Source: Taeniopygia guttata
Taxonomy: Eukaryota > Chordata > Aves > Passeriformes > Estrildidae
Direction of reading: 5' to 3'
Length of the DNA: 64,000 bases
Assembly: GCF_048771995.1 (NCBI RefSeq)
Contig: NC_133026.1
Span: 105,786,001-105,850,000 of the forward strand
Shown in pieces: positions 1-13,400 of the stretch; position 1 is the first letter of the stretch, and each line of letters begins with the position of its first letter. Made by a program: the position numbers and the translations under genes. The notes under the pieces were generated by a model. That model made no database searches, was not told the origin of the DNA, and saw only the letters and a program-made list of their open reading frames with translations.

Positions 1-1036
1 GTCTCACTTGCTGGTTTTTATTTTATTTTGGACACTAACCAAATTGAAGTGAAAAAATGTTACATGGGCCAGAAATCAACAGTGAGTTTTACAATGCAAT
101 GCTGAGTTCTTATCTCCAAATAAAATCCACCTTGGAAAGCATTCTTTGCTGTTTCTGCTATAGCCCAGAACACGTTCTTAACACATTTCCAGTATTAAAG
201 AATCAGGCTTCAAAGACCAATGCAAAAATCCCACTTCTACTTCAGATTTTAGAAGGACTTGGAGCATTAAGAAGATTGCTCCTTCTTAGGAATGATTTTC
301 TCTGAGACACTGTTTTTGTCCTTATTCCTAAGCAGGCATCAGCCAGCAGACTTCAGCTAGGTCCTGGGTAGGTTGATAAGACATTTCCTGAAATTGGAGT
401 ATGTCACGCAGACATTTGTCCAGCAGCTAAAGCAGACATATAAATATGCTCTGGAGTATGGAAATTCAGTGCAGAACTAGATAATCCAAATGTTCTCATT
501 TAGTGCAACAGATCCTTTCTAGTTATGAATTATCTCAAATACTTTTGCCCTTATGTGATAGGTACTTTCTATTGAAGTTGTGTTTGTTTGGGTTTTTAAA
601 TTTTTTTTTTAGGAACATTCCAGCTAAGTTATTTATTTCAGTCTTCTTATGTTAAGTCTTCTATTTACTACTCCCCTATATTCAACCCAGTAGCATCTAC
701 AGTTCAGAGCAAGAAGAGACCCCAGACTGAACTTCTAAGATGCCCTTTTACAAACTTCTCCAATAAAAGTCGTTGGCTGCTAGAAGACAACGCATAGATT
801 TGATGAAAGTTCTAAATTCTCCCCACTCCAAGCTGAAACAGAACCTGACAGTCTAGAATGACACATCATTTTTTAGATTCAATTACTTGCATGTGTGAAC
901 AAAGACAACAGTAGAAAAGCACTGATCACATACTATCAGCTGACCTTAGACACATGGTTCCTTGAAATTTTCTAACACTACTGTACTGGACTGCCCCTTA
1001 AGTATTTGTATGGTTAAGGATAAGGATCTTGTATGT

Positions 1037-1065
1037 CTTAGCCCCCTAGAGAAGAGGGGGCTAAG
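1037..1065. repeat. Perfect GC-rich inverted repeat, 11-bp arms
   Basis: CTTAGCCCCCT (1037-1047) and AGGGGGCTAAG (1055-1065) around a 7-base loop, next to the left end of a CR1 fragment. Confidence 0.9.
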
Positions 1066-1079
1066 GGTAAATCTCATCT

Positions 1080-1412
1080 ATATAAATACCTGAAGGGAGG
1101 ATGCAAAGACAACTGGAGCCTGGTTCTTCTCAGTATTGCCCAGTGGCAGGACAGAAAGGAAAATGCACAAGGTGAAATGCAGGAAGTCCCCTCCGATTGT
1201 CAAAAAACATTTTTTCACTGTGGTGGTGACAGAGCATTGACATAAGCTGCCCACAGAGGTTACAGAGCCTTTATCCTTGGAGATACTCAAAAGCCATCTG
1301 GACATGGTCCTGAGCAATCAGCTCCAGGAGGCCTTGACTGAGCACGGGGCGTGGACCAGAGGCCCTCCTGAGGTCCCTTCCAACCTCAATCATTTCCATT
1401 TTGTTGTTCTGT
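1080..1412 (+). mobile_element. CR1 LINE fragment, 3' end
   Basis: It reads like the 3' part of CR1: a degenerate block from ACAGAGCATTGACATAAGCTG through GGAGATACTC and the GGTCCTGAGCAA motif, ending GAGGTCCCTTCCAACCTCAA and TTCTGTGA. It is 5'-truncated and diverged, in an OSBPL1A intron and antisense to the gene. Confidence 0.85.
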
Positions 1413-4400
1413 GAAATTAGGGTTTAGGCCTTAGCCCAAAATGTCACTTCAGAGGTGGAGGAGATACAGGTCAGACAAAACTAGATTTCTGCTATCCATA
1501 GGCACAGATACCTGCTGTCTAAGGTTTCCAGCTGTCTGAAAAAGCCAGCTCATTTTAACCTCAATTTGATTTGTCTGACCTTGCAGCAAGGTGTTTCACT
1601 GGAAAAAACAATCCAATTTGGATGCATAGCACAGAATACATCCACAATTAACAACCCTTGCATTTCCAGAAAGGTATAAATTACTGACATACATATATTA
1701 CCACATTACCTAAAGGAAGTATACTATCTTGGCAACTCAAGATTTTTCCTCACCACAATGATCAAAGCCTTGTTTATGGGTGTCCCATTAGTTTATGTCT
1801 ATCAGGTCAAACCCACCAAGTTGCTGCAGATGCTTTTCTGCTGCTGTAGCCCTGCATAAGGCCTGGAGGCTGATACTCTGACCACTTACACTGAATATTT
1901 CCAGACAAGATTAGAGTAGTTCTGTTCTCTTTACCCTTTCTCTCACCATAGTTTTTGACTCAAATAAAAGGGATGTGCAATAGCACCACTATTCTATTTC
2001 AAGACTAACAAGAAGCTGTATTCCTATTTAAAGGTCAAATACATTTGAACAAGATTTTGTTGTGGAAGCAGTGTAGCTCTGGCAACACAAAAGTCCTTGA
2101 AGCAGATGAAAAAGTTTGCAATCTACTTCTGTGTTAAAAAGTACCCGTACATTATGAAGGTACATTGCAGATCCCCTTCAAATAGGCATGCTCTAAAGCC
2201 ATTCTCAAAATCTCCTAGCACACCTATGGATCCAAGAGTTATTGCATTGATGTCCACATTTTAACATGAATAATGTAGCCCTGACAAGCATGAGAGGAGG
2301 GACACCGAGTCCATTTACCTTACAAATGACTTAACATGAAGCTATGCAAGCAAAGTAAGCACATCACAGGTGTCACTCCCAAAGACAAGATGCTCAGATG
2401 AGGGCTATGCTTACAAAGCCAGGCATCTTCTTTACTCTGGACTCATCAGGATGTATATGACAAATGGATACACTGTCTGTAAAAAGGAGCTCTACCTTAC
2501 CATTTATTTGCAGCAACATTCAGTTTACTATAAATAGAACATAATTTGTTTTGTGTGTGCTAATCAACCAACCTGGAGAGCAGAGGGCTGTATTTCCCAT
2601 TTGTACATAACACCAAAAGCACTTATTATTAAAGTGTATTATTGCTGCATTTCAAGGAGAGTGGCGTGAAGAACAATACAAGCAATACAGAGAAAGAGTT
2701 TACTAACATTCCTCTATGAACAGGCATGGCACATATCTTCAAGGAAAACTACAACACCAGTGATTTACTCTCAGGGTGTAAATGCTTTCTAAACACAGTC
2801 CATTTACCAATTCTAGAGATATAGTCAATGACTCAGCAGCTAGCATGATACTAATGCATTTCATCACTGGATAGCAGAGCAAGCAGAGATAACACTCTTC
2901 AGAATACTAATATTAAAAAAAAAGCTTTTAAAGTCACTGGCTTTCTAGGGGAGTAGGGAGAGGGAGGCCAACAAGTACACATTCAGTCATAAGATTAAAA
3001 AAAAAAAATACAAGAGGTCAAATTCCACAGTTGCTTACCTTGATTGTAAAAATTGTATCAGCTCTAATAAGTCAGAACTTTTAAAAAAGTGCAAAAAACA
3101 GTTCTGGTGGAAAAAACATGACTGTGACCTGGTGAAGTTCAGGTTAAAAACAAAAAGTACTATGGACAACACACTCTCCCCATAAGCACTAACACTGTCT
3201 AAATGGAAATCATCCCTTTTTTCTTCAGAGCTAGAAGACCCATGTATTTGATGGAACCAGAAGTGACTAAAGCCAACTAAAAAAAAACATCAGAAAAGTA
3301 AGTTTAGATTCAGTCAGTGAATTTCCTTTATTCAAGGAAAGGCTACACACGAACAGCTTATTAACCCGTAAGGCAAGAGATTTGGTATTGCTGATGTTTA
3401 AGGAAGCCAATAAAACTAAAATATTCTAAAATCGCACCACATGACAAATTTAAGATGATGGAACAACTGTTAAGTGACAAAAAGGCTTAAGTTACTTATG
3501 CTGCCCAGAAATACTGCCTTTTGAACAGCATCACACAAAATACATACATAATAAAGAGTTAAATAGTCTGTCTTTCCCAAAAGCATGTTTTAATATCCAG
3601 TACTGGATAGGCTACATTAAATTTATTTTTCATATGTGTAGAAATTAATTTTTTTAATTATTACTTTCATAAAATAGCTTTTATCAGACTTACATAGAAC
3701 AAGAAGCCTTATTTTCTTATATAATAATTTTTCATAAATCAAGTTTCAAGAAAGAGGGGTCAAGAAGAATGATATATCTTCAGAGAATTAGTAAATGTGT
3801 ATGATCACACTTATCCAGTTTGGTGTTCTGATGTTTGATACAGCTGAGACACAAAACCAGACCACTCAGGCAGACTGTGACTGCAGTCAATTAACTCACA
3901 CACTTGCAAGCAAAATCCCAGCAAACAAAGTTAACAGGTATGGTGCTATGCATAGAGGTTCAGCCTTGTATCCTGGCTTTTTTTGCTGCTTCATTTTTTT
4001 CATGAAAGGTTACCAGTCCTTAGCTGACAATACACAGGTTGGTTGGAAGCAAAGAAGTTTTAGAACTCTGCTGTTAAACCATTCTTCCAAAACACATCAG
4101 GTACAAATTAAACCAGAACATGGAAAACAAGCAAATCAGTTTTACATGCCATGATGACATCACAATGACATCAGAAGAATGGAAATGTGCACCCTTCTCA
4201 CCCCAGTTTGTTTTCCAAGCATAAAAGGAAAACAAACCATATTCTCATAGCATTAAGTAGTGAAAACACTTAGAGAAAATATCCATCTTACACATTGCTT
4301 TTTCTGTTTGTCTCCATTAGCTTGGAGACAATTTTGCAAGTACATTCACAGAAAACAAAATTCCTAATTCATATTTGAGCAGCTTACCCTATCAAGAACT

Positions 4401-7400
4401 ATTCCATTAAACTTGATTGTTGCTTGGTTTTTTCCCCCTGCAGCCTCAGCTCAGACTGTTTTCTCAACATTAAAAATTAAGTACTCAAACAAGTGGTACA
4501 CAAGGCCTTAGAAGTAAACCTCAGAGCAGGAGCTGCAGAAGCACATTAAGGAGGAGTCTCATTTCAAACCAGTATGTTTTTACGTTGTATTTCTCCAGAG
4601 GCCCATGAATGGATTCCAAGTTAGTTTACACAAGGCTGCTTAATAACAACCACCAACAAAAAACACATCTACAGGCTAAAATTAACCCACTGTGAAAAGT
4701 GCAAGAACAGCTTAGCATTGGGCTTCCAGTTGGGCTACAAAGTGAGGAGCAGGGAATGACTTCAGACAAACTCTGACCAGCTTCCCCACAGGCTCTTTGA
4801 GCTACAGGTCAGTTAGTTTCCCCTTCACGAGTCAGTATGTCACTTTGTATACTTCAAAGTCAGCCTCCTTCCTTGCACGTGGTGGTATGTTGTATTGGCA
4901 ATCTTGAAGAAAACAAACAAATAATAAAACAAAAACACCCAAAACCCACCCAAAAAATCTCCAGAGTTGGGACCCTGCAGTACTAGAAAGACCAGAAGCA
5001 CTTGCCTTTTACCCTATAGCAACATCTGAGAGCCCTTCTGTGAGCCAGAACCATCTTTCATCCAGAAGCCTTTCCAATACAGCACTTGCTCAAGGATTTT
5101 ATCAACTGCTTCAAGACCTATCAAGTGCTTCAAAAAAAGCACTCTGTCAACACACATAATACCCTTTCATAAAAGAACAGCAGTAATATTTACTTATCTC
5201 TCCCCTGAATGGAGACTCAGTATTTTTTATTTTTAATAGCTTCTGTCTAGGCTGCTGCTTAGCTTCACTTCCCACCCTGGTGACCTATTGAATCTTGGCT
5301 GCTCTAGGGAAATCTCAGAAAAAAGAAGTTATGCTCTTTAACTCCCTGCCTCTGAGATACTTTGGACTTGCTAAACTCCTGCCTCTACTGGTAAGGACAT
5401 TGTCTTCACAGCTCTGTAGTTAGCTTTATACTTGCAAGTCTGCAGTACACTGGTAGAAAATAATGCTTTCAGAGAAAGAACACTATGCCATCCACAATCA
5501 TCTCACTATCAGGATACTCCAATTTTAACATCTTCAATTTAGAGCTTTAGCCCAGATGAAAGATGTGCATATACAGAACCCAAAAATTAGTATAGTAAGA
5601 ATCATCAAGGCACGAGCAGAACTGTCAACATTCTAGCAGGAGAAAAAAACCAAATTATTTTCCTGTTGGTAGCTTTGGTCTCTTACACACCCTGCCTATA
5701 CAGCATTCCCCAACATTTTATATCCTATGCTCCTTGCATAAGGGACAAATACCACTCTTTACTACGGAAGCCATCTGAGAAGCCATAGAGAACCTTCCAA
5801 TGAACTTGTAACCTTCAAACAAGATTCAAGCTGCACTAGGTATTGCTAGTACACTTTCACTCATTTGGAGGAGAAGGGAAGAAACGGGATCAAGTCAGTC
5901 ACTGACTTGATTATGCCAATAAAGGTTTTCTTGTTGTAGGTACACCTTGATTCTCTCAACACTAAGCAGCTCTTGCTGTGTTCAGTCCAATCATCAACCA
6001 TCTGAAAACTGTTCTCCTTTCCACAAGCATACAACCTGAGCAGCATTCCAGTTGTTCAGGGCATTGCCTCTACAGGCCTTGACACACTGAGGTTTTCCCT
6101 CTATTTCCACTGCTTTCAGCAAGAGCTGAACAGAATGGACATTAGTTCCTCTGTGCTCCAGTGATTGAAAGGAATAAAAATTTAAAAATAGGGCTGCCAC
6201 TTGTTTCTAAACACAAAGAGAAAAGATCAGAAAAACAAAGGCACTGGGTTTATCACCTGAGAGACTATGGACTCTATAGTTCTACATCTAGTTCAGTAGC
6301 CAGCCAATACATAAACCCCTTACTAGCCCTAACTCAGAAATCTTATCATTAACCTCCTCTTAGCTTCTCTGATTTTAGTTCAGTCCCTCACCCCTCTTCA
6401 GCTCTCTCCCCCACAAACCAGAGGCTCCCAAGATCTTATAGAGGTTAATGTAGCTGATATAGCCAGGTGGAAGAAAAGGACTGCTGATGGATGCCAGGAG
6501 TTCTCTAGCAGATTTGCACAGAGTGCCTTTATCAGCATTTCTCCCTTGACTACAGATTCTCATCACTGCTCTCCTCACCTGCACCCCCATAAAGAAACAG
6601 ATAAAATTTCTCATTAAGGAGTCATCTGGACATAGCCTACAGGCACCTTCTTCATTCACAACACAGTAAGGTAGGAAGTAGATAGCTGTGCTCATATCTG
6701 TCTCCCAGAAGACATACCAGAAATATATCAAAGACAACTATTTGTATGTGAAAGATCATGCAAGCATTCACTACACACACAGATACATCTAACATTCAAT
6801 TATGTTTCAAAGAAATATGAAAAAAACAAAGGCAGCACTGACCTTCCAGAGATTGGTATTTACCAGTTTAACGGTGTGCACATTTTTTGTTTACAGGATG
6901 CACATACAAGAGATAGTTATCTTTACCATGGCGTAATGTGCTAAGTCCACGGACTATGACCCACAGTATATTGATACTAAAAAGTTTCTGTGCAAGTGAC
7001 AAGCTTAATTTGTTATGACAAATTCTTTATAGCTGAAATATACAACTCATTTAATGCAAAAAGTGAAGAAACCTTTCCTGCATTCTTTATCTCATCAGCT
7101 AAGGCTTTTCACCAGCTTGCAAACAAGTCTCCTTTTTAAGACAAAAACAAACTGGAAAGAATGACAACAACTGCAAAGGCTTAAGATCAAAGCCACAAAC
7201 AGACTACAAATGAAACCAGCTTACAACTGCTATCCCTTCTACACTCGTGCAATACAAGCTCTTAATTTACTGTTACATATAACCCTTGATGGTAAAAGCG
7301 AAACAAAGAGTCAAGATACTCATCTACACACTTTACTTAAGCACTGGTTAGTGAAGAAGCCAGGTAAAAAAAGGAAAAAGCCAATTTCTTTAAATAAATA

Positions 7401-7879
7401 ATTTCTTAGTATTAATTTTACACAGCTTCAGTACAGGTAGTTCAAGTACCAGAGATGAATTTTAAACTCATTCAGAAAATCCAGCAGAGAGAATAGCCTG
7501 AAAAGAACCTTAAGTTCAACTCCTCCTACAACTACATAAAATAACTCGGAACACAAAACCTACTAGAATCAAACTGCTTTAGTAATGTAGGTTCTGATAT
7601 TTGCTAGAAATAGTCCAAGGCAAATCCTGCTTTGAAACACTACTTACTAACCTTGTGCCAAAGTCACTGCAGAAAACGTTTCAAGTTATGTTGGCTGGCT
7701 CCGACACCAACGCCCCAGTAAATACTCAGATTAAAGCAACTAAGTAGTTACATTCCCTTTTCCCCTCACATGTTTTAACTATTTGGCATAAAGTATCTGT
7801 GCTCCCATCTGCTTGACACTGAAGGGTTCATCCCAATGTCAAGAAGGAAGCAGAGCCACAGACAGCCACCCCCAGCCCA

Positions 7880-8570
7880 TCAGGAACGCTACATACCGCG
7901 GGACGATTTCGGCCAGCGCCGTTCCGAGGGAAGCCGCCCCAGCCGCAGCAGCACCTGCCGGGCCGGCAGCGCCGCGGGCGGCCCCTTCACCTTGCACCAC
8001 ACGCCGCGGGCTCCGCGGCCGCCCCGGCGCGGCGCAGGGCGGGGCGGGGCGGGGCAGTCGCGGCCGCCCCGCGCAGCCGGGGCGCGGCTCCGCTCCACGC
8101 CGCTCCCGCCGGGCGCGGGGCGGCGGAGCAGGAAGAGGAGGAAACCAGCCCCGAACGGCGGGGCGGCCACGCCGGCTCCCAGCCCGGCTAAAAATGGCCT
8201 GACAGACCGAGCGCGCCCGCCCCTGCCGCGCCCCCGCCCCGCCGCCGGGACACGAGCGCTGCCCAGCGCTCGCCGCCGCGGCTCCCGGGGCGGCCCCGCG
8301 GGCTGTGCGGGCTCCCGAGCCGTCCGGGGCCGCCCCGCACGGAGTCCCGCCGCAGTGGGTTATTTTTGGAAGCTCCCCCCGCCCCCCGCTCCCGGCTCTG
8401 CGGCGTCAGAGCCGCTCCCACCGTGCGGAGCGGGGAGGTCACGCCTTTCCCGGCGCGGGGCCCCGCGGCCGCTCGGAGCGGCCCCGCCCCAGCGCGCACG
8501 CCGAGCCCCGCACGGCGGCACCCGGGGGAAGGAGAAGCAGCGGGCAGACGGAGCGATCGGAGATCACGCT
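7880..8570 (-). promoter_or_regulatory. OSBPL1A: Intronic CpG island, likely promoter of the short OSBPL1A isoform (ORP1S)
   Basis: About 700 bp of very GC- and CpG-dense sequence sit inside an AT-rich OSBPL1A intron, with a run of overlapping GC boxes at 8037-8057 on the plus strand. Mammalian OSBPL1A is known to make a short protein (ORP1S, about 437 residues, the sterol-binding domain) from a separate start. The island lies just after the last exon specific to the long-form N-terminus found here, which is where such a promoter should be. Strand is inferred from a minus-strand donor at its downstream edge. I saw no TATA box. Confidence 0.6.
7897..8200 (-). other. OSBPL1A: Candidate noncoding first exon of ORP1S (5' end approximate)
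   Basis: On the minus strand the island ends in CCGCG followed by GTATGT, a strong splice donor (GT at 7896-7895). A first exon ending at 7897 would splice to a coding exon beyond the left edge. The transcription start, put at about 8,200, is a guess. I saw no comparably good donor on the plus strand of the island. Confidence 0.35.
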
Positions 8571-8599
8571 CATGCACCATTTCTAGCGCAAGTGGAAGA

Positions 8600-10384
8600 C
8601 GGCTGAAGCTGTCTGTTCTAGTGCTGCGTTAGCGGTTTCATCCGCAGACTGCGCGGTTATGCTACAATTGCCAAAGCACAGTGATAAGTAGTACTAAATA
8701 AAGTTTCTAGAGAGCCAGAAGTGCATTCACTGTGGCTAAGTGAGGAGCCTCTCCTCATAAGTCAAGCAGTAGCTTCTGGTATGCTGACAATTTAAATTAG
8801 AGGGAAAAAGATTTCTCCTTAAAGAGTCAAGACAGAAAAGCACCAAGCTTGAGAAAATGTTAATTCTAGAGATAACCAGATTTCATGGGACATACACAAT
8901 ACTGTTGCAAATATATATATATATATATACATATATACAGCTTTTCAAACGCCAACAAAATGACAGTCTAGAAATCAACCCTGCACAGCAAAAACCAGAG
9001 CCCTGACTTATAAAGGACAACAAAGCAAAATGCTGTCGGTTTAAGAACAGTAATGATCAATTAATATAGCTTCTTGGAAAGCTGCAAGTCTTAGGAAGAG
9101 ATTATGTCATTTTAAAAAGCCTGCACTATATTCCTGAACTCAGTAGATTGAAGTTTAAAAATACCAGGACAAAAAACTCTCCAGGATCACATCTTCTCCC
9201 TGTCATGACCAACTGATTTCACTAGCTATGGTGGAAAATCAAGTTCACACCTCAGCCTATCCCTCTGTGCCCAAATCTATGTGCTTCCAGATTTTAAAAA
9301 GGCCTCTATTACACCTACGGAGACTATTCAAGTTCAAGTAAGGTGAAATTACAATTTCACCATATGTTTTGCCATACTTCACTCTGGAAAGCTATTTTGG
9401 TCTGGCTTGAAGCAAGATGCCAACACAATTAAGGAATACTAACTAACACGATACACCCACTGTTGTAACAATTTCCCCCTCATCCGCAAATGAAGCTGGC
9501 AACTTTAATATCAGACTTTAAGGAAAAAACTCAATGTAAAAAAAACCAATGCTTGTTCGACTCTGCTAGAACTTAAGTAAGCCTAAAAGACTCGTGACTG
9601 GAGACAAAGGACTTGGAAAGGAATGAAAAAAAAACAAACCTGGACAATGGAGTCAGTGTTTGTAGCTCACTGTTAAGTAACTGCAAGACTAGCAGCACCA
9701 ACACAAACCTCATTTTGAAACACAGTTTACTGATGACAGTAGTGTAAGAACCTAACCCAGTTACCAGAGTATAGGAAGAAAAGTTTATTCCATGGCACTA
9801 GGGCATCTTCAAGAAGGAAGAAAAATACCAACTCTCCTACTCTAGGAACTAGTGAATTTGACATATATTCCCAAATTGAAATGTTTGCATTATGTTTAAC
9901 ACTATACAAGACATTTGTTACTGGGAAAGCCAGAAGTTCAACAAATAGCATTTGCACACCCACAAAGCACATGGTCTGAAAAACAAATTCAGAAGCAATA
10001 CTGTTCAACACTTCAGTTAGCTAGCAATAACTAAAAACAATCCAAAACCTAATTTTCTCAATATTTTGACCTTCAAATCAGCAAAGCAACAGCTTTATTG
10101 AATTCAAGCATTCAGTTTGAACATTGTAAGCAGTAACTTGTAACCAAAATGTCCCCTTTTCTAAACACCCAAATACTAAGACATCCTTTTGCAAAGGCAT
10201 ATACCTACTCTTTCTCTAGAAGAATGAATTTTTGTCCCATTCAGTATGCAAAAGAACAGCTTACCAGCAACATGAAATTGCATGGGTTTGTGTATTTATT
10301 TTTGTAACAGGTAAGCAGCGAACTAGCCAAATATGCTAAGCTGTCCAACCCTTTATAGACCCACGTAGCACAATACATACATAC
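8600..10384. other. OSBPL1A intron between ORP1S island and last long-form exon
   Basis: AT-rich, with the (TA)n repeat at 8.9 kb. Open frames on the minus strand at 9.7-10.0 kb have no recognisable product. Confidence 0.6.
8911..8938. repeat. (TA)n simple repeat
   Basis: Alternating AT dinucleotides with one interruption, a typical microsatellite in an intron. Confidence 0.9.
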
Positions 10385-10491
10385 CCCTTCTTGCTTTGTG
10401 AACAGGTTAAGGCACTCAGCCAAAGCCTCACATGTTTCCTGGGATACTTCAGAGACCACATCAACCTTCTGCAGGAGAGGAGAAGATATTC
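10385..10491 (-). CDS. OSBPL1A: OSBPL1A last exon found in window
   Basis: Encodes residues 395-430, including PLLQKVDVVSEVSQETCEAL and CLNLFTKQEG. Human has SFLQKVEVVSEASRETCVAL. The GTATGT donor gives phase 0. The next human segment (VRNFKLEQEQEKNK) was not found between 1 and 10,384, so this intron probably runs off the left edge. Confidence 0.95.
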
Positions 10492-13400
10492 CTGAAAGCA
10501 CAAAAATATTAGTAATGTTAGAAGGACATTGTAAACTACAGGATTCTTTTAATTATTTTTCCCTCTAAGTAATACAGACGTAACAGTCATATGCTACAGG
10601 AAGGCTGGTGCATTGCAAGATCTGTGGGAGGGGTTTTATTTTTTGCATCCTTTCCCTAGTGCTGGTATACGAGGCACATGAATAGATCGAATTTCTCTTT
10701 CAGCATGGTTTAGAAACCAGAGGCAGTAAGCCATGGCAGCAAGACACTAGAAAAGGGACTAGCAACAACCTCCTTTTAACCACTTTATAAAATTTAAAGC
10801 TTCAGATGACCGAATTTAAATAAAAAGGATTCTGCACTGGTTTAATAGAAATAGAAGTGTAAAATATAGATATTTTTTCCCTTCTGCCATGAATTACAAA
10901 GAGCTTACCACAGGGCTCAATGCAGCTGTAAATTTAGGTTTGAAAAAAATAGACTGAATTGTAACTACAAGCACACTGAACAATTAAAGGGGAAGATCTT
11001 ATTTTCACGGACTCATGTGTAAGTAGTACAGCTTGTCATGTCATATCCTGACTTCTATGACCATTTACAGAAAGGACTGAATGTCTAGAACCAGCAGGAA
11101 ATCATAACTCAATTAGCTGGTAGAAATGATTGGAGTCAATCTGTGAAGTTTTCTGATGTGCAGCAATTCCTCGGAAATCAAGTAAGTAATTTTCTCAGGA
11201 AGCATAGTTGTTGCAATTAAAATAATTGCAACATTTAGTGCCTGCAGATTCCAGGATCAGTTGACACCATTTAGTAACACAGGTGCTTCAAGCTGATGTC
11301 ACACCATTGAAGATTAAGAGGTCCATCAGTGACAGTACTGAACTGATTTTTCAACTTACACTGCTTAGGCAGGACAAGATACAGTACATTTACACACACT
11401 AACTGTGGTCTCTGAAACCAGAGCTCAAACCGACTCTTACAGCAGCTGTTAAGAACAGCTAGCGCCTCCAGAAGGAAGGGCAGCCCACTGGGTGCAGGAG
11501 ACTTTTTTATTTGTAATATACAAGATGCATAAGTCTCAAAGATTCAGAATGGTATGGCAAGTCTCTGGACCCAGAACAGCATGTTGAAACAGGGAGAGAA
11601 TTTTAAATTTCAGGTGCCAACATAGCCATTTTTATACTACTCAAACGATTTTAGGGAAAACTCCACACAGAAGGGTTTCTAACTCAGAAATTTACATTCT
11701 TCTGGAGCCAGAGGATTCAAATACTTTAAAAATACCACAACAGTGAGAGAACTAGAGCAGTTGTCTCTGTTGCGACCTACAGAAGTTGCACACAAACCCA
11801 GAAACAGTCCACTGACCTAGCAAGTTACAAACATCCCCTGGAAGGAAAAGAGGAACTTATTACTGCTGTTGGCCAAGACTAGCAGTTTCTAGGAATGAGA
11901 TAGTACCTGCTTCCGCTTTGCTATGGGTATTGGTTGTTGAAATTGTGTCTTTCCTTTTAAAAAATGTTCTTCTACTTTAAAGAAGAACCTCACTGGTTCT
12001 TCAGGTCAGCACTACGGAGTCAGGGAATCTGCCTCTATAGCTACCAAAGGGAATTTATCCACCTTATACGAATTTTCGAACTGGGTTTTTTTTTGTGAAA
12101 AATTCAGTTTTACTGTAATAGTAATTACAAAATCGTCACAATAAGACACTCATATACAGTAGGAAATGTCCCTTTGCCTTGTGAAATAAAAAATTGGTAA
12201 AAGTTCACTTTATAAAAAAGACAGGGTAACATCACAGAATAACTTACCCCATTAGCATGTAGAGAAAAAGCTGTATTTTTAACCTCCTTTTGGAAAGGCA
12301 CAGGGACAAAAGAGGAACTTTTTTCTTCTCAAAACTGGTATTTCTACTACAGAATAGGGATCTGTATAGACAAACAACTTGTTCTCTAATCTGAGCTTCA
12401 TGTTTTTAGCCACAATATGTAACAAGGACTCAGGCCCAAAGAACCAGCACTTAGATGCTCTTACAGAGCTCCTCTACAACTCCTGTTCCTGTTTAAGGCA
12501 TTTAATAAAAAAAGTACAAATCTCTAGCATCTTGATGTCTGTGATATATTTTAGCAGTTATACTGCAAAAATCTAGATACATGTTAAGAATTATAACTTG
12601 AAATGAAACCTGAGAAGTTCAAATCTGCCATTAAAGCCATAGCAAAATCTGTGGAATATGTCCCATCATACCATGCCTCCAGTTCTCTGTATAGTTTTGT
12701 GATTTCACTGCTCTTTGTACCTGTGAAGAGACACTTATGCACTACAATAAGCCACCAACCACAGATTAAAAAAAAAAAAAACAAACAAACCTTGAAAGCA
12801 GATCCCTGTGTTACTATATTTTTACGACACTACTCAATAAGGACTATAGCTAGAGACATTTTCACTGCATCTACAGCTGCTAATGAAATTTCTTTCAATC
12901 ATGATGCTTCTTAGTTGTTTCTCCAAATCTGAAATCTTAATTGTTGGCAATTACTGAAATGCTACTTTATTTAAATCTTTTTTCATGGGGAAAATTGTCC
13001 TCTATTTTCAAACTCCTGAAAATTTGATTTTAGGGAAATAAAAGCATCCTGTTAAAAACAAAAACATCAGTTGCTTGGTAACAAAATACATTTTAAATTA
13101 ATAAACTAAACTTTACCTTTTGTAGCATCCAAAGATTTAACCATTGCAAGGAAGTCTGAAATCTCTTTACTGAGTCTTTGTTGGCATGCCTGTGCTTTCT
13201 GAAAGAAACAAGGATAGCTAGTTCAGAAGTACTTTGTTCTAAGAAAAGTGTATGTTTAACTTCTTTACTATAGTTAAATTTTAAAAATTGGACAGCATTA
13301 AATTTCTAAGATTCCCAGACCAGAGACTGATGCATTAAAACTGAAACAAATTACTGAAACTACCTTCAAAGACACATAAGCAAACAGAATATTTATGAAC

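Larger units (their letters stand above)
1..7880. other. OSBPL1A intron (left part): no exon recognised
   Basis: AT-rich intronic sequence. Apart from the CR1 fragment and hairpin near 1.0-1.4 kb, and A/C-rich low-complexity sequence near 4,905-4,965, I recognise nothing. The exons expected next in OSBPL1A (coiled coil, FFAT motif, sterol-binding domain) were looked for on the minus strand and not seen. Confidence 0.6.

Noticed and set aside
3795-4154. Plus-strand open frame of 119 codons
   Set aside because: No family resemblance and ordinary AT-rich composition.
6375-6737. Minus-strand open frame of 120 codons
   Set aside because: Checked as a candidate for the next OSBPL1A exons. The product does not resemble the ORP1 coiled coil, FFAT motif or sterol-binding domain.
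7813-8632. Overlapping open frames of 88-256 codons at 7.8-8.6 kb
   Set aside because: Same CpG-island artefact: many frames open at once, low-complexity products, no homology recognised.
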